64,000 nt of DNA, taken from positions 1 to 64,000 of the forward strand of contig JAJPHV010000022.1 of NCBI GenBank assembly GCA_021325095.1, in the 5' to 3' direction. Below the pieces are notes generated by a model. That model was not told the origin of the DNA, made no database searches, and saw only the letters and a program-made list of their open reading frames with translations. This stretch comes from Chloroflexota bacterium (GTDB lineage Bacteria > Chloroflexota > Anaerolineae > Aggregatilineales > UBA2796). Made by a program: the position numbers and the translations under genes. Of this stretch, positions 46,518 through 55,463 are shown piece after piece (the stretch's first letter is position 1; every line of letters begins with the position of its first letter).

Positions 46518-47151
46518 GGGGCACGTAGCGCGACGCGGCCCGATCCAGGGCTGCTTGCAAGCGCTGCTGGCGAAGGCTGGTGGTCATGTCGCCCCGTGTC
46601 CGTTCCAGCACACCGCGCACGTTATCCGTGCGGTGACGGAGGCCACCGCTGATCGCGTCGGGAAAGTCGAATGTGACCAGCGTATCATAAATGGCATCCA
46701 TCGCCGCCAACAGGCGTTCCGCTTCTTCACTGTGTTCGTGGCGCAGGATGTCGAGGATGTAGCGCCGCAGTTCGGTGGCGGCCTCTGCCAGCCCATTCAG
46801 ATACGTTGCCTCGTCAATCGCCAGTTCCTGCGGTGTGGGCAGCGCTTCGTCGCGTACCAGCGCATATGTCGCAGCCGCCTCGACATATTCCTTGAACGAA
46901 TCCTGAGTATAGCCCGCATAGTAGAGATCGGGATAGTCCTCGACACTGTGTTTCATGCCATCGAGCACGCCGCGCGCCGTATCAAGCAACGTCCGGGCGC
47001 TGTCCCATTCCTGACGGTGCATAGCACGGATGGCGTTGGCACAGTGCCGCGTCAGGACGCGTGCCATCGTGACCAACTGCTCCCTGGCCTGGTGCTTGGC
47101 TTCCAGCACGTTGCGGATGTTCTCGGCGATTTCTTCCAGACGTTCGACCAT
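46498..47151 (-). CDS. Translin-family protein
   Basis: 217 residues, all helical. QAREQLVTMARVLTRHCANA, FKEYVEAAATYALV, YLNGLAEAATELRRYILDIL, AIYDTLVTFDFPDAISGGLR and VLERTRGDM follow the translin fold through its length. Eukaryotic translin binds single-stranded nucleic acid as an octamer and, with TRAX, cuts RNA; archaeal and some bacterial homologues exist. Whether the TRAX-like acidic residues for cleavage are present cannot be settled here. Confidence 0.75.
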   Translation of the reverse strand: MVERLEEIAENIRNVLEAKHQAREQLVTMARVLTRHCANAIRAMHRQEWDSARTLLDTARGVLDGMKHSVEDYPDLYYAGYTQDSFKEYVEAAATYALVRDEALPTPQELAIDEATYLNGLAEAATELRRYILDILRHEHSEEAERLLAAMDAIYDTLVTFDFPDAISGGLRHRTDNVRGVLERTRGDMTTSLRQQRLQAALDRAASRYVPPTESLM

Positions 47152-47217
47152 GAGCGTTTATCCACACATTGAATGGGTGCCAGCATGGCGTCTGGGGCTG
47201 GGCTGAGAAAACAGCTT

Positions 47218-47445
47218 TCACTCGACAGTGACGGACGCCCGGGCTGGCATAATGACGAGATACTGCGAATGGCGGGTCACGAGCCAGACTTCATACCAGG
47301 GATCACCCGGCTGGTTGACGTGAAACAAGACTTTGTGAACTGAGTCCTCGGAAGTGTAGCCTTTGACGTAAATGGCCTTACCCGCCCGTTCAATTTCGTC
47401 TCGCCGCCGATAAGCCTCAGCGACGGTCATCTGGTGAGCGATCAT
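47218..47445 (-). CDS. Small hypothetical protein
   Basis: 75 residues. A basic helix (MTVAEAYRRRDEIERAGKAI) then beta strands (KVLFHVNQPGDPWYEVWLVT). AGGAAG lies 7 nt before the ATG, which supports it as a gene. No family recognised. Confidence 0.55.
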   Translation of the reverse strand: MIAHQMTVAEAYRRRDEIERAGKAIYVKGYTSEDSVHKVLFHVNQPGDPWYEVWLVTRHSQYLVIMPARASVTVE

Positions 47446-47477
47446 GCCACACTTCCTGGAAACACGCTGATCACGTC

Positions 47478-47510
47478 ACAGTATAGTCTCAGTATTGTTT
47501 ACAGTATAGT
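47478..47510. repeat. Phased CAGTAT repeats upstream of the small gene
   Basis: ACAGTATAGT (47478-47487), CAGTATTG (47490-47497) and ACAGTATAGT (47501-47510) repeat every 10-12 bp, one helical turn. On the minus strand they give overlapping TATACT -10-like boxes. Likely a binding region for a regulator of the 75-residue gene. Confidence 0.4.
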
Positions 47511-47591
47511 TTCTACGGTTCGCCTGGGCAAACATTCATTTTTGATAGACCAGGTAGGTTGAGTGGGCCGAGGGCAAGGGCGGCAGGCTCT

Positions 47592-47620
47592 TTGCATCGT
47601 GCCGTTAGCCGCCTTATAAT
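47592..47620 (+). promoter_or_regulatory. Sigma70-like promoter
   Basis: TTGCAT, 17 bp, consensus TATAAT, 52 bp before the double-XRE gene. RBS CGGAGG follows just before the ATG. Confidence 0.65.
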
Positions 47621-47671
47621 GTCCGGTGTAAAAACACAACGCACCATTCCGTATGCGCGCCGGAGGCAACT

Positions 47672-48418
47672 ATGAGTTTTGGCGACGTGTCTGCTCGCTT
47701 CAAGAAAAAGCAGGAAGAAAATGCCCCGCCACCGCCTGAAGAGCGAAATCATGAGGAAATCCACCTCCTGCGGGCGCGGATTCTGGGCGTATTGATCCGG
47801 GATGCGCGGCTGGCGAACGGCATGAGCGAGGCAGAGATCGCAACGGCGCTGGGCGTTTCCGAAGACCAGGTGCGCGCATGGGAACTCGGCAAGAACGCGC
47901 CAAGTCTGCCTCAGCTGGAAATCCTGGCCTATTACCTGGGCATTCCGGTCAGCCACTTCTGGAACACCAAAACCATCAGTACGCAGGAGCAAGAGCGGCA
48001 GGTTCCGAACCAGCAGTACAACGAACTGCGAGATCGCGTCATCGGCGCGATGCTGACAGTGGCGCGCAAAGAGGCCAAACTGAGCCAGGAAGAATTGGCG
48101 AAAGCCACCGGGCTGACCGTCGAACAGATTGCCGCCTTTGAGCTGGGGCAGCAGCCGATACCCTTCCCCGAACTGACCAGCCTCTCCTCGGCAGTCCGCA
48201 AGTCGATCTCGTATTTCCTGGAAGACGGCAACCGTGTCGGTAGCTGGCTGGCGTTGAAAGAGGAATACCAGCGCTTCACCGAGTTGCCGGAAGAGATGCG
48301 CGCGTTTGTCACGCAGCCCGTCAATCAGGCGTTCATTGACATCGCCATGCGGCTGAGTCGCCTGCAGGTACACGAACTGCGCGCAGTCGGCGAGAACATT
48401 CTCAATATCACCTTCTAG
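47672..48418 (+). CDS. Regulator with two XRE (Cro/CI-type) helix-turn-helix domains
   Basis: 248 residues. HTH 1 (about 38-95: IRDARLANGMSEAEIATALG, QVRAWELGKNAPSLPQLEIL) and HTH 2 (about 125-180: ARKEAKLSQEELAKATGLTV, QIAAFELGQQPIPFPELTSL) sit in tandem, then a helical tail. One polypeptide with two DNA-binding heads could bind a direct repeat as a pseudo-dimer. It precedes a TPR gene by 28 bp. It may also be a morphology factor like RodZ without membrane part, but no such sign is seen. Confidence 0.85.
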   Translation: MSFGDVSARFKKKQEENAPPPPEERNHEEIHLLRARILGVLIRDARLANGMSEAEIATALGVSEDQVRAWELGKNAPSLPQLEILAYYLGIPVSHFWNTKTISTQEQERQVPNQQYNELRDRVIGAMLTVARKEAKLSQEELAKATGLTVEQIAAFELGQQPIPFPELTSLSSAVRKSISYFLEDGNRVGSWLALKEEYQRFTELPEEMRAFVTQPVNQAFIDIAMRLSRLQVHELRAVGENILNITF

Positions 48419-48446
48419 TCACAGCATCAACCATTACCGAGGGACT

Positions 48447-49007
48447 ATGAGCACAGGCGCAGAACTTCAAGATCAGGGTGTGAAATTATTTATGCAGCGC
48501 GACTACGAGGCCGCCGCAGATTTATTCAAACAGGCCCAGGCCGCTTACGAGGCCGAGGGCAAAAAGGACATGAGCGCGGAGATGCAGGTCAACCTGGGGC
48601 TGGTGGATCGCGCTCTGGGCAATTACGACAACGCGGCCAAACTGATGATGGAAGCTCGCGCCGTCTTCGCCGGGATGCAAGATCGCAGCCGCGAGGCGCA
48701 GGTCATCGGCAATCTGGGGGGCGTCTATCTGGCGCAGGGCAATACCGAGCAGGCTGTTACCCTGTACCGTGAAGCTGCCGACACCTTCCGTGAACTGGGC
48801 GACGAGGAGCGCTACGGGCAAACACTGCTGGCGCTGGCCGACATTCAGGTGCGTTCGGGGAAGCTGATGCAGGCCGCTACCACTTACGAGATCGCGCTGG
48901 ACAATATCAAGAACCTGAATTTCCGCCAGAAAATGCTTAAAGGCCTGCTGGACGTGAAGAACAGGATCGCCGGTGGCGGTGCGCCAACGGTGGATAAATC
49001 GAGCTAG
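48447..49007 (+). CDS. TPR-repeat protein
   Basis: 186 residues with about four tetratricopeptide repeats (AADLFKQAQAAYEAEGKKDM, GLVDRALGNYDNAAKLMMEA, NLGGVYLAQGNTEQAVTLYR, ADIQVRSGKLMQAATTYEIA). No signal peptide. TPRs bind partner proteins; the XRE regulator in the same operon is a candidate partner. Confidence 0.85.
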   Translation: MSTGAELQDQGVKLFMQRDYEAAADLFKQAQAAYEAEGKKDMSAEMQVNLGLVDRALGNYDNAAKLMMEARAVFAGMQDRSREAQVIGNLGGVYLAQGNTEQAVTLYREAADTFRELGDEERYGQTLLALADIQVRSGKLMQAATTYEIALDNIKNLNFRQKMLKGLLDVKNRIAGGGAPTVDKSS

Positions 49008-49015
49008 AAGGCTTA

Positions 49016-49063
49016 CCTCACCCCGGTTCCTCTCCGCCAGGTGGAAAGAGGCCGGGGGTGAGG
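49016..49063. repeat. Short member of the CCTCACCCC...GGGGTGAGG repeat family
   Basis: CCTCACCCCGG at the left and CCGGGGGTGAGG at the right are inverted (about 11 bp), with CCTCTCCGCC between. It separates the TPR gene from the oxidoreductase and resembles copy A at 19.3 kb in its ends. Confidence 0.6.
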
Positions 49064-49083
49064 CGACTCCAATCTCAATTACC

Positions 49084-50628
49084 TTGCAACCCTCGAAACC
49101 AATCGTCGTTATTGGCGCGGGCCTGGCCGGGTTGACAGCGGCGCTGCACCTTGCCGAGCGCGGACTGCCCGTGCTGCTGCTCGAAGCCGATTCCGAACGT
49201 GTGGGCGGGCGGTTGAGCGGCGGTACCGCCGTGAAGGTTGAGCACCAGGGACGCGGTTGGTCGTTCCCCGGAGAACATGGCATTCATGGTGTGTGGGGGC
49301 AGTACCATAATTTGCGGGATGTGCTGGCACGCCAGCACATTGATCCCGGTTTTGTCCCGGCGCGCAAAGAAGCCTGGATTTTACGCCAATTATCGGGTAA
49401 GGTGCAGTGGGCCGAAGGCGGCAGCGCCCTGCGCTCAAGCTGGATTCCTGCGCCCTTTCACTACCTGGCGTTGTTCGCTCGCCCGCGCTTTCTGCAAATG
49501 CTGACGCTGCGCGATCTGGCGAGCATGTTCCGGCTACTTGCCAGTTTGCTGCTGGCCGTGGCCTTCGACCCGGCAGTGGAGGGCATCACGCTCGAAGGGC
49601 TGACGCTGGCCGATTTCTTCAAGGGTTGGTCGCCCACGCTGCAAGCCCTGTTTGTCGGCCTGGCGCGCAATTTCACCTCGGCCCGGCCCGATCAGGTTCC
49701 ACAGGCCGGGTTTATCGCTTTTTTGCGCTTCTATACGCTGCTGCGCCGCGATGCCTGGGCCTTCAGCTACCTTGATCGGGATTCCGATTGTGCGCTCATT
49801 GCGCCCTTGCGCCGGCGTGTGGAGCACTTTGGCGGCACGTTTCGCCTGGACACGCGCGTCACCCGGTTGTGCCGCACGGGTGGCGGCTGGCGGGTCGAAT
49901 GGGAGGGCGGCGGCGAAGATGCCGATCAGGTCGTTCTGGCGCTGGATGCGCCCGGCGCGCGTGCACTGCTCCTGAATAGCCCGGCCACTGCTGAGGCAGC
50001 CCAGAGGATGGTGTGGCCGCTGGCTGTGCCGTCGGCGGCGATGCGCTTCTGGTTCAGCCATGCCCCACGCGGGGCGCTTGCCAGAGCGGAAGCGGGCATT
50101 TTCACCGGCGATTTCATCCTCGACAATTATTTCTGGCTGCATCGCTTCCAGAAGCGCTTCCAGGAGTGGCACACCGTTACCGGCGGCAGCGCCATCGAGT
50201 GCCACGTCTATGGGCCGCCGGAAGCGCTGGCCGAGCCGGACGCGGTGCTGCTGGCGCGGGGTGTTCTCGATTTGCAGCGGGTCTGGCCCGATCTGCGTGG
50301 CACGCTGGTCGGCCAATCCATCCGGCGCAACCCGGCCACGCATTCTTTGTTCAGTGTGGGGGCGAATGATCGACATCTCGGCGTTGAGACGCCCTGGCCC
50401 GACCTGACGGCGTGCGGCGACTGGGTGCGCTACCCGCACGGAGCGCTGTATATGGAACGCGCCACCGTAACCGGCATGGCAGCGGCCAACGTCATTTTGC
50501 GCAAGGTGGGCCTTGAAGAATGGCCGATCCGGCCCATCGACAGGCCGGAAATGCTGGCGCGCGCCATCGAGCGGATGCTGCACTGGGTCAGGGCGCGCGC
50601 CCGCGCCTATAACCGCCGCCGCAAATGA
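49084..50628 (+). CDS. FAD-dependent oxidoreductase, carotenoid isomerase/desaturase-like
   Basis: About 514 residues. The N-terminal dinucleotide-binding motif VVIGAGLAGLTAALHLAERG and LLLEADSERVGGRL put it in the amine-oxidase/phytoene-desaturase superfamily; GEHGIHGVWGQYHNLRDVL is found in proteins often annotated as isorenieratene-synthase or zeta-carotene-like. The C-terminal LTACGDWVRYP ... YMERATVTGMAAA closes the FAD site. The start is uncertain: the frame is open back to 48973, but that overlaps the TPR gene and the repeat, so TTG 49084 is preferred. Substrate unknown. Confidence 0.7.
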   Translation: MQPSKPIVVIGAGLAGLTAALHLAERGLPVLLLEADSERVGGRLSGGTAVKVEHQGRGWSFPGEHGIHGVWGQYHNLRDVLARQHIDPGFVPARKEAWILRQLSGKVQWAEGGSALRSSWIPAPFHYLALFARPRFLQMLTLRDLASMFRLLASLLLAVAFDPAVEGITLEGLTLADFFKGWSPTLQALFVGLARNFTSARPDQVPQAGFIAFLRFYTLLRRDAWAFSYLDRDSDCALIAPLRRRVEHFGGTFRLDTRVTRLCRTGGGWRVEWEGGGEDADQVVLALDAPGARALLLNSPATAEAAQRMVWPLAVPSAAMRFWFSHAPRGALARAEAGIFTGDFILDNYFWLHRFQKRFQEWHTVTGGSAIECHVYGPPEALAEPDAVLLARGVLDLQRVWPDLRGTLVGQSIRRNPATHSLFSVGANDRHLGVETPWPDLTACGDWVRYPHGALYMERATVTGMAAANVILRKVGLEEWPIRPIDRPEMLARAIERMLHWVRARARAYNRRRK

Positions 50629-50775
50629 GATTGCGCGTGCACGAGAATCGCTTTTGTGTACAATGACTCTATAGAAGTTATAGAAAGCGGAACTTTACTG
50701 CACGGGCTGTCGTCCGTTTGCTGAACAACGAGACATTGCCACTCTCCGTAGGCTGGTTGGGAAAAGGAGCCGGAC

Positions 50776-52161
50776 GTGTTCAAACGTGTTTTTCTCACTC
50801 AGAAAGTGCGGTTGGTACTCATCGGTCTCAGTCTGTTGTCGATTCTGGTTGTTCCTCTGGCAGGCACCTTCACGCATCCAGCAGCCCAGGGAGAAGTGCT
50901 GCTGGAGGATCAGTTCAACGACAACTCCAACAGTTGGGAATTAGCCAGCAAGAAAAATTCCAAGCTGACCATCAGCGACGGCGTGTTTTCGCTGCAACTG
51001 ACCAAAGAAAACATGGCGAGCTGGGCAACGCCAGACATGACTTTCCCGGATGACATCGACGTGCAGGTGGAGACGACCACACCCGAACCGAGCACAGAAG
51101 GCGATTGGAATGCGGCCATCATCCTGCGCGCCGATTCGCGCACCGTTGAATCCGCTTTCTACCAATTCGAGGTGACCGGGCAGGGCAAGTGGGCCTTTGT
51201 GACGCGGACGGCCAATGGCGACGAATACAAGGTGCAGAAAAGCGGCAACCTGAAGGATTGGGACATGTCCGCTTCCAACACGCTGCACGTTTCGGCCAGC
51301 GGCACGACCTTCACGTTCTCGGTCAACGGGACCAAAGTCGGGACCTTTGAGGACGACACCATCAACAACGATCCGAGCACGCCGAAATATGTTGGCTTGC
51401 TGGCGACAACCTTCAAAGGGGTTAGCAACATCACCGTCGAGTTCCGGAACCTGACTATCACGGGGGCCGGGTCTCAGAGTGAACCGACCCCAACCAAGAC
51501 CGCGCCCAAGCGAACCCCAACCAAGCGGCCAACCACCAAAGCTACACCGACGGAAGTATCGGGTGGGGACGTGCTGCTTGACGAGTCCTTCCCGGATGAC
51601 AACCCGAATGGTTGGGAAACCGGCAAGGGAACTGACAGCAACGTCACGATAGCCAACAACGCGCTGACCATCGAAGTCACCAAGAAGGAATGGATTCGAT
51701 GGACGCTGCCCGGCGCGCTGCTCAAGTTCCCCAACGACATCGACGTAACCGTCACCGTTTCTGCCAGCAACCCGGACGTGACCGGTGAATGGAGCTACGG
51801 GCTGGGCGTGCGCGATTATCTGGACAACAAAGACGAATTCGTCTACATGTTCCGCGTCGTTGGCACAGGCGAATGGGTCTTTACCAAGCTGGATGGCTCC
51901 AATGGGCTGGTTCCGATCATCAAGGCCACCACACTGCCGAAGCAGGCCAATTACAAGCCCAAAGGCTCTAACACGCTGCGCATGACTGCGGTGGGCAGCC
52001 ACTTTGAGTTCTACGTCAATAACGTGAAAGTGGGCGAGGCCGATGACGACACACTGGCTCCGCCGGAAGAAAGCAGCATCATTCTGGTGGCCGGGACGTA
52101 CTCGAAGGCATCCCGAATCAAGGCGGTGTTTACCAGCGTGGTTGTGAAGCCTGCCGAGTAA
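50776..52161 (+). CDS. Secreted protein with two LamG/DUF1080-like beta-sandwich domains
   Basis: 461 residues. Signal peptide (VRLVLIGLSLLSILVVPLAG), then two homologous domains of about 190 residues: VLLEDQFNDNSNSWELASKK and VLLDESFPDDNPNGWETGKG begin them, and each ends in a strand pattern HFEFYVNNVKVGEADDDT-like. A Lys/Thr/Pro linker with TPTK-type repeats joins them. Such concanavalin-like folds bind carbohydrates. TACAAT at 50659-50664 may be the -10. Similar in style to the C-terminus of the protein at 24581. Confidence 0.75.
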   Translation: MFKRVFLTQKVRLVLIGLSLLSILVVPLAGTFTHPAAQGEVLLEDQFNDNSNSWELASKKNSKLTISDGVFSLQLTKENMASWATPDMTFPDDIDVQVETTTPEPSTEGDWNAAIILRADSRTVESAFYQFEVTGQGKWAFVTRTANGDEYKVQKSGNLKDWDMSASNTLHVSASGTTFTFSVNGTKVGTFEDDTINNDPSTPKYVGLLATTFKGVSNITVEFRNLTITGAGSQSEPTPTKTAPKRTPTKRPTTKATPTEVSGGDVLLDESFPDDNPNGWETGKGTDSNVTIANNALTIEVTKKEWIRWTLPGALLKFPNDIDVTVTVSASNPDVTGEWSYGLGVRDYLDNKDEFVYMFRVVGTGEWVFTKLDGSNGLVPIIKATTLPKQANYKPKGSNTLRMTAVGSHFEFYVNNVKVGEADDDTLAPPEESSIILVAGTYSKASRIKAVFTSVVVKPAE

Positions 52162-52183
52162 CGGCGGACGATCTGTCCCTCTT

Positions 52184-52229
52184 CGTCCCTCTCTGCGGCA
52201 CAGCCCTCACGGCGGCACAGAGAGGGACG
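52184..52229 (+). terminator. Hairpin after the secreted-protein gene
   Basis: CGTCCCTCTCTG and CAGAGAGGGACG are a perfect 12-bp pair with a 22-nt loop, between two convergent genes. Confidence 0.6.
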
Positions 52230-52247
52230 CCTCTACCCTGGGGCGGA

Positions 52248-52664
52248 CTACGCCCCGGCTGGCGCGGGGACTTTGAGCCAGTCGTAAAGCGCTTGCCGCG
52301 CCGGGTTGGCGATTTCGAGGTTCAGGCTGAAGTGCCCTGTCGCGTCGGCCACAATCGTGGGGCGCAGCAGCAGATCGCCATCCGAAGCCAGCCCCACTGC
52401 CAGGTATGCCTGCCCCGTACCGACCTGCCGTGTCGTCTGCAATCCTTCAACCACCGTCAGGCGGCTGAGTGTGCGAATCATATCCTCGTAGCGAGGACGC
52501 AGCGCAATTTCTAGGGGGCCATAGCTGGCCGAAATCGTTACGTAGCCGCCCTCACGACGCAGCGCCAGGCGTGGCTGTTCGTCGTCCGCGTTCGTCAAGA
52601 AGAGTTCCAGGCTGTCTGAATCTGGATTGACTTTGTAGCCATCCAGCTTTTGGAAGTTGCGCAT
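52248..52664 (-). CDS. Hypothetical protein
   Basis: 138 residues from ATG 52664 (GGAG about 9 nt upstream; the frame is open to GTG 52697). Alternating beta strands (GYVTISASYGPLEIALRP, TGQAYLAVGLASDGDLLLRP) and a C-terminal helix (PARQALYDWLKVP). No signal peptide or recognised family. Confidence 0.6.
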   Translation of the reverse strand: MRNFQKLDGYKVNPDSDSLELFLTNADDEQPRLALRREGGYVTISASYGPLEIALRPRYEDMIRTLSRLTVVEGLQTTRQVGTGQAYLAVGLASDGDLLLRPTIVADATGHFSLNLEIANPARQALYDWLKVPAPAGA

Positions 52665-52798
52665 CGGAACATTCTCCATACGTTTTAAGGAGAGCACAAG
52701 GGGCAGAGTATAGCACAGATTTGAGGCTTCAAACGCGGCTAAATCGCCAGAGATTTGCTTACAAAACGCACTTTTGACTCGCGCACTGGCGGTGGAAT

Positions 52799-55360
52799 TT
52801 ATACGCGGGGCACGCGAGCCAGGATAGTGCTGACCACCTCGTAATTGATCGTTCCCAGTTGCTTCGCCACGTCATCCGCCGTGATCTGCTCGTCGCCTTG
52901 TTTGCCGATCAGCACGACCTCATCCCCGATGTTTACGTCGGGAATGTTGGTCACGTTGATCATGGTCTGGTCCATGCTGACGCGGCCCACCAGCGGCGCG
53001 CGCTGTCCCCCGACCAGCACCTCGCCCCAATGCTGCGGTGCGCGCCGGAAGCCGTCCGCATAGCCCACCGGGATCACGGCAATGCGCTCCACGCCTGAAG
53101 TGCGGTAGGTGTTGTTGTAGCCGACGAACGTTCCGGGCAGGAGCGTCTTGACCTCGGCGATGGTGGTCTTCCAGGTCATCGCCGCGCGGAAATCACCGGG
53201 CAAGGGCGCGTCGAGGCCGGGGTCCAGCCCGTACAAGCCGATGCCCACCCGCACCATGTTGAAGCGCGTTTCGGGGTAATACAGCGCCGCAGCCGTGTTG
53301 GCGGCATGAATGTACTTGAACTGGAAACCGGCAGCCTTGAGCGGATTCACCACCTCGTTAAAGGTACGTAGCTGCTCGCGCGTATATTCCGGGTCACTCT
53401 CCGACGAGGAAAAGTGGGTGAAAATGCCTTCAAGGTCCAGGTTGTGCAGATTCCTGAAGGCGCGAAAGAAAGGCATCACCTGGTCGGGGAGCAGGCCCAG
53501 CCGCGACATGCCCGTATCGATCTTGACGTGAACGCTGATCCGGGCATTCATTTCGCGGGCTGCGCGGTCAAAGCTGCGCGCTATGTCCAGATCGTACAAG
53601 GTCAGTGTCAGGTTGTAACGGATCACTTCCGAGGCGGCCCAGGGCGGTGTGTAACCCAGCACCAGGATCGGCGCGTTGATAGCGGCGTCGCGCAGCTCGC
53701 TGGCCTCGTTGACCGAGGCCACGCCCAGATAGGACGCGCCGTTGAGGAGGGCTGTCGAACTGACGGCCACCGCCCCGTGACCGTAGGCATTGGCCTTGAC
53801 GACGGCCATCAGGGCCACGTCCGGGCCGATGATCTCCACCAGACGGCGGGTATTGTAGGCGATAGCTGCCTTGTCCACCTCGATCCACGTCGGGCGCGAG
53901 GGGCGATTCGTCCAGACGCTGTCGTAGGCGCTTTCGGTGCGTGGCAGGAAGCGGGCGTCGGCTTCGTCGTTCAGCAGCAGGCGGGTGACGTGTTCCATGC
54001 GCGCCGCCGGGCTGCCTTTGACCAGTACCACGTCGTCGGCGGTGAGCGAATCGGCGATGACGTTGGCGGCGTCCTGGGGGCTGAAGGTAATCTTGACGCG
54101 ATGGCGCTCCATGCCGTAGTCCAGCGCGGCGCGCGCGGCCACCGAAGCCAGATCGCCCTCAGTAATAAACACGTCCGCCACCTGCGCGGCGCGCCTGCCG
54201 ACTTCGCGGTGCCCGGTGGTGGCGTGCGCACCCAATTCGTCCATATTGCCCATAATAAAAATGAGGCGGCCAGGGCGGTCCGGCAGCCGCACCGCGTCCA
54301 GCCAATCCAGGGCAGCCAGTGTGCTCTCCGGGTTGGCGTTAAAACTGTCGTCTACCAGGAAGCACTGCCCTTTACCCAGCAACGGGTTGAGGCGGCCCGG
54401 CAATGGCTGGAGGTCGGTCAGCGCCCGCAACCCTTCTTCCAGCGAGACGCCATAGGCCTGCCCGACGGCCAGCGCGGCCAGTACGCCGTAAAGCTGGTGA
54501 ATGCCGAGCAGCGGAACCCATTTGCCGATGAAGCGCTCGCGCTCGTGGAGCAGGTCGAAGCCGGTCTTGTCGCGTGCCGCCAGCAGGTTGTAGGCCAGGA
54601 AATCGGCCCCAAACGATCCGCCCGTCCGGTCCAGGCCGACGGTCAGGACGTGCGCCTTTGTGCGCGCGCCCATGCTGCGCACGCGATCATCGTCGTAATT
54701 CAGCACGGCGAGGCCGTTGTCCGGCAACTGCTCGATCAGGATGCGGTTCTCTGCCGCGACGTTTTCCAGGCTGCCCAGCCGATCCGTATGACTGGTGCTG
54801 ATATTGGTCACGACGCCGACCAGCGGTCTGGTGGTCTGGACCAACTCGGCCATCTCGCCAAACTGGTCGGTTCCGAATTCGAGGACAGCCAGCTTGTCGT
54901 CCTGGGTCAGTTTGCCGAGTGCGATGGGCAGCCCGAAGCGCCCGTTGAAACTACCGGGACTCTTGAACACGCGGTGACGGGTGGAAAGCACCGTCGCAAT
55001 CGCTTCTTTGGCCGTCGATTTGCCGGAACTGCCTGTCACGCCGATGACCGTCGTGCCGAACTTGCGCAGCACGATCTTTGCCCAGTTCAGCAGAGCCGAC
55101 TCGACGTTGCGCATGACGATCACGGTGGTTCCGGTGGTGTCGAAGTCGGGCGGACGGCTGCACATGATTCCCGTTGCGCCGCCCTGCACGGCGTCCCGCA
55201 TGTAGTGATGTCCATCGCCGCGCTCGGTCTTGAGCGCCACGAACAACTCGCCCTCCCGCACACGCCGGGAGTCGAAACAGAAATCCGTGAAGATGATGGC
55301 GGATGGGTCGCCAAACAACTGACCGTCGGCGGCTTCGAGGATGTCGTAGAGGTTGATCAT
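52799..55360 (-). CDS. Bifunctional MurF / alanine racemase fusion
   Basis: 853 residues. Residues 1-460 are a Mur ligase (MurF type) with P-loop GVTGSSGKSTAKEAIA, STSHTDRLGSLENVAAEN and VDDSFNANPESTLAALDWLD; it adds D-Ala-D-Ala to UDP-MurNAc-tripeptide. Residues 485-853 are a fold-III PLP alanine racemase with Lys522 in AVVKANAYGHGAV, HVKIDTGMSRLGL, and the catalytic-Tyr region PLVGRVSMDQTMINVT and GYNNTYRTSG. The enzyme thus makes D-Ala and uses the dipeptide made from it; Ddl is needed between. Such fusions are known mainly in Bacteroidota. Confidence 0.9.
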   Translation of the reverse strand: MINLYDILEAADGQLFGDPSAIIFTDFCFDSRRVREGELFVALKTERGDGHHYMRDAVQGGATGIMCSRPPDFDTTGTTVIVMRNVESALLNWAKIVLRKFGTTVIGVTGSSGKSTAKEAIATVLSTRHRVFKSPGSFNGRFGLPIALGKLTQDDKLAVLEFGTDQFGEMAELVQTTRPLVGVVTNISTSHTDRLGSLENVAAENRILIEQLPDNGLAVLNYDDDRVRSMGARTKAHVLTVGLDRTGGSFGADFLAYNLLAARDKTGFDLLHERERFIGKWVPLLGIHQLYGVLAALAVGQAYGVSLEEGLRALTDLQPLPGRLNPLLGKGQCFLVDDSFNANPESTLAALDWLDAVRLPDRPGRLIFIMGNMDELGAHATTGHREVGRRAAQVADVFITEGDLASVAARAALDYGMERHRVKITFSPQDAANVIADSLTADDVVLVKGSPAARMEHVTRLLLNDEADARFLPRTESAYDSVWTNRPSRPTWIEVDKAAIAYNTRRLVEIIGPDVALMAVVKANAYGHGAVAVSSTALLNGASYLGVASVNEASELRDAAINAPILVLGYTPPWAASEVIRYNLTLTLYDLDIARSFDRAAREMNARISVHVKIDTGMSRLGLLPDQVMPFFRAFRNLHNLDLEGIFTHFSSSESDPEYTREQLRTFNEVVNPLKAAGFQFKYIHAANTAAALYYPETRFNMVRVGIGLYGLDPGLDAPLPGDFRAAMTWKTTIAEVKTLLPGTFVGYNNTYRTSGVERIAVIPVGYADGFRRAPQHWGEVLVGGQRAPLVGRVSMDQTMINVTNIPDVNIGDEVVLIGKQGDEQITADDVAKQLGTINYEVVSTILARVPRV

Positions 55361-55463
55361 GTTGTGGAGTATACGCCCCGCTTTCTAAAAGCGGCAATCA
55401 GCCTTTTCGCGCAATGGTACTATTGACTCACACTGTTCACAGCGTTGGAGGTTCCTTTTCGCA

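Noticed and set aside
48973-49083. Longer N-terminus for the FAD oxidoreductase
   Set aside because: It would overlap the end of the TPR gene and be encoded by the intergenic repeat; the flavin motif begins soon after 49084.
53414-55426. A 670-codon open frame on the plus strand opposite murF-alr
   Set aside because: It is antisense to a gene with clear catalytic motifs and its product is rich in His, Gln, Arg and Ala with no recognisable domain, as is typical of GC-rich shadow frames. The same holds for long frames opposite murE (26364-27983), the helicase (28684-30141) and ftsK (35318-36859).
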